From NCBI GenBank assembly GCA_003447295.1, contig DLZQ01000065.1:1-7184 (forward strand): a stretch of 7,184 nucleotides of DNA, in the 5' to 3' direction. This DNA is from Lachnospiraceae bacterium. Its GTDB lineage: Bacteria > Bacillota > Clostridia > Lachnospirales > Lachnospiraceae. A program made the translations under genes and the position numbers. Shown piece after piece: positions 7,169 to 7,184 of this stretch (position 1 is the first letter of the stretch; each line of letters opens with the position of its first letter). Below the pieces are notes generated by a model that saw only the letters and a program-made list of their open reading frames with translations, was not told the DNA's origin and did not search any database.

Positions 7169-7184
7169 TATGAGCTTGCTCATA
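7169..7184. repeat. Hairpin at the window edge, downstream of prfB
   Basis: TATGAGC (7169-7175) and GCTCATA (7178-7184) are perfect seven-base inverted arms with a two-base TT loop. The window ends exactly at the last paired base. The stem could continue if the next bases complement CCCA (7165-7168) and sequence further left. It may be a prfB terminator or the centre of a longer intergenic repeat; the missing right side prevents a decision. Confidence 0.5.

Noticed and set aside
1..7184. CRISPR array, tRNA or rRNA gene, insertion sequence, toxin-antitoxin or phage-defence system
   Set aside because: No regularly spaced repeats, no tRNA-like cloverleaf noticed, no transposase or defence-protein motifs; nearly all bases are accounted for by five ordinary genes.

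Overview
The window looks like chromosomal DNA from a Lachnospiraceae-type Firmicute (Clostridium cluster XIVa). The basis is the SecA and RF2 protein sequences, consensus sigma-A promoters, AGGAG-type ribosome binding sites, moderate GC, and the adjacent secA-prfB pair common in Firmicutes. A cytoplasmic-type pectin methylesterase would fit a plant-polysaccharide-using gut or rumen bacterium. The genus cannot be fixed from this window alone.

Layout. Two divergent groups of genes meet at an intergenic promoter region around 3081-3327. Leftward (minus strand), in order of transcription, lie an HD-GYP cyclic-di-GMP phosphodiesterase (start 3080, stop 1998), a family CE8 pectin methylesterase without a signal peptide (start 1894, stop 827), and a two-part GNAT-fold acetyltransferase (start 799, stop 32). 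A perfect TTGACA-N17-TATAAT promoter precedes the HD-GYP gene. I see no clear terminator between the three genes, so they may be read as one unit, although the 103-base HD-GYP/pectinesterase gap leaves room for separate control. Rightward (plus strand) lie secA (start 3328, stop 5893-5895), driven by an extended -10 sigma-A promoter, and prfB (start GTG 6002, stop 7128-7130), which has its own weaker candidate promoter in the 106-base gap.

The best-supported unusual feature is the programmed +1 frameshift in prfB. Translation runs 25 codons to an in-frame UGA in the slippery CUU UGA C site and must shift to make the 375-residue release factor 2. A gene caller that ignores this reports only the downstream fragment starting at 6111. 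The shift is the known autoregulatory device of RF2.

How the genes relate. SecA drives protein export and RF2 terminates translation at UGA/UAA; both are housekeeping. The HD-GYP enzyme would lower cyclic-di-GMP, the pectinesterase would demethylate imported oligogalacturonates, and the acetyltransferase has an unknown substrate. A functional link among the leftward genes is only inferred from position. I looked for a new biological system and found no convincing case. The items worth a second look are the pectinesterase/HD-GYP pairing, an inverted repeat ahead of the pectinesterase, and a hairpin cut by the right edge of the window.
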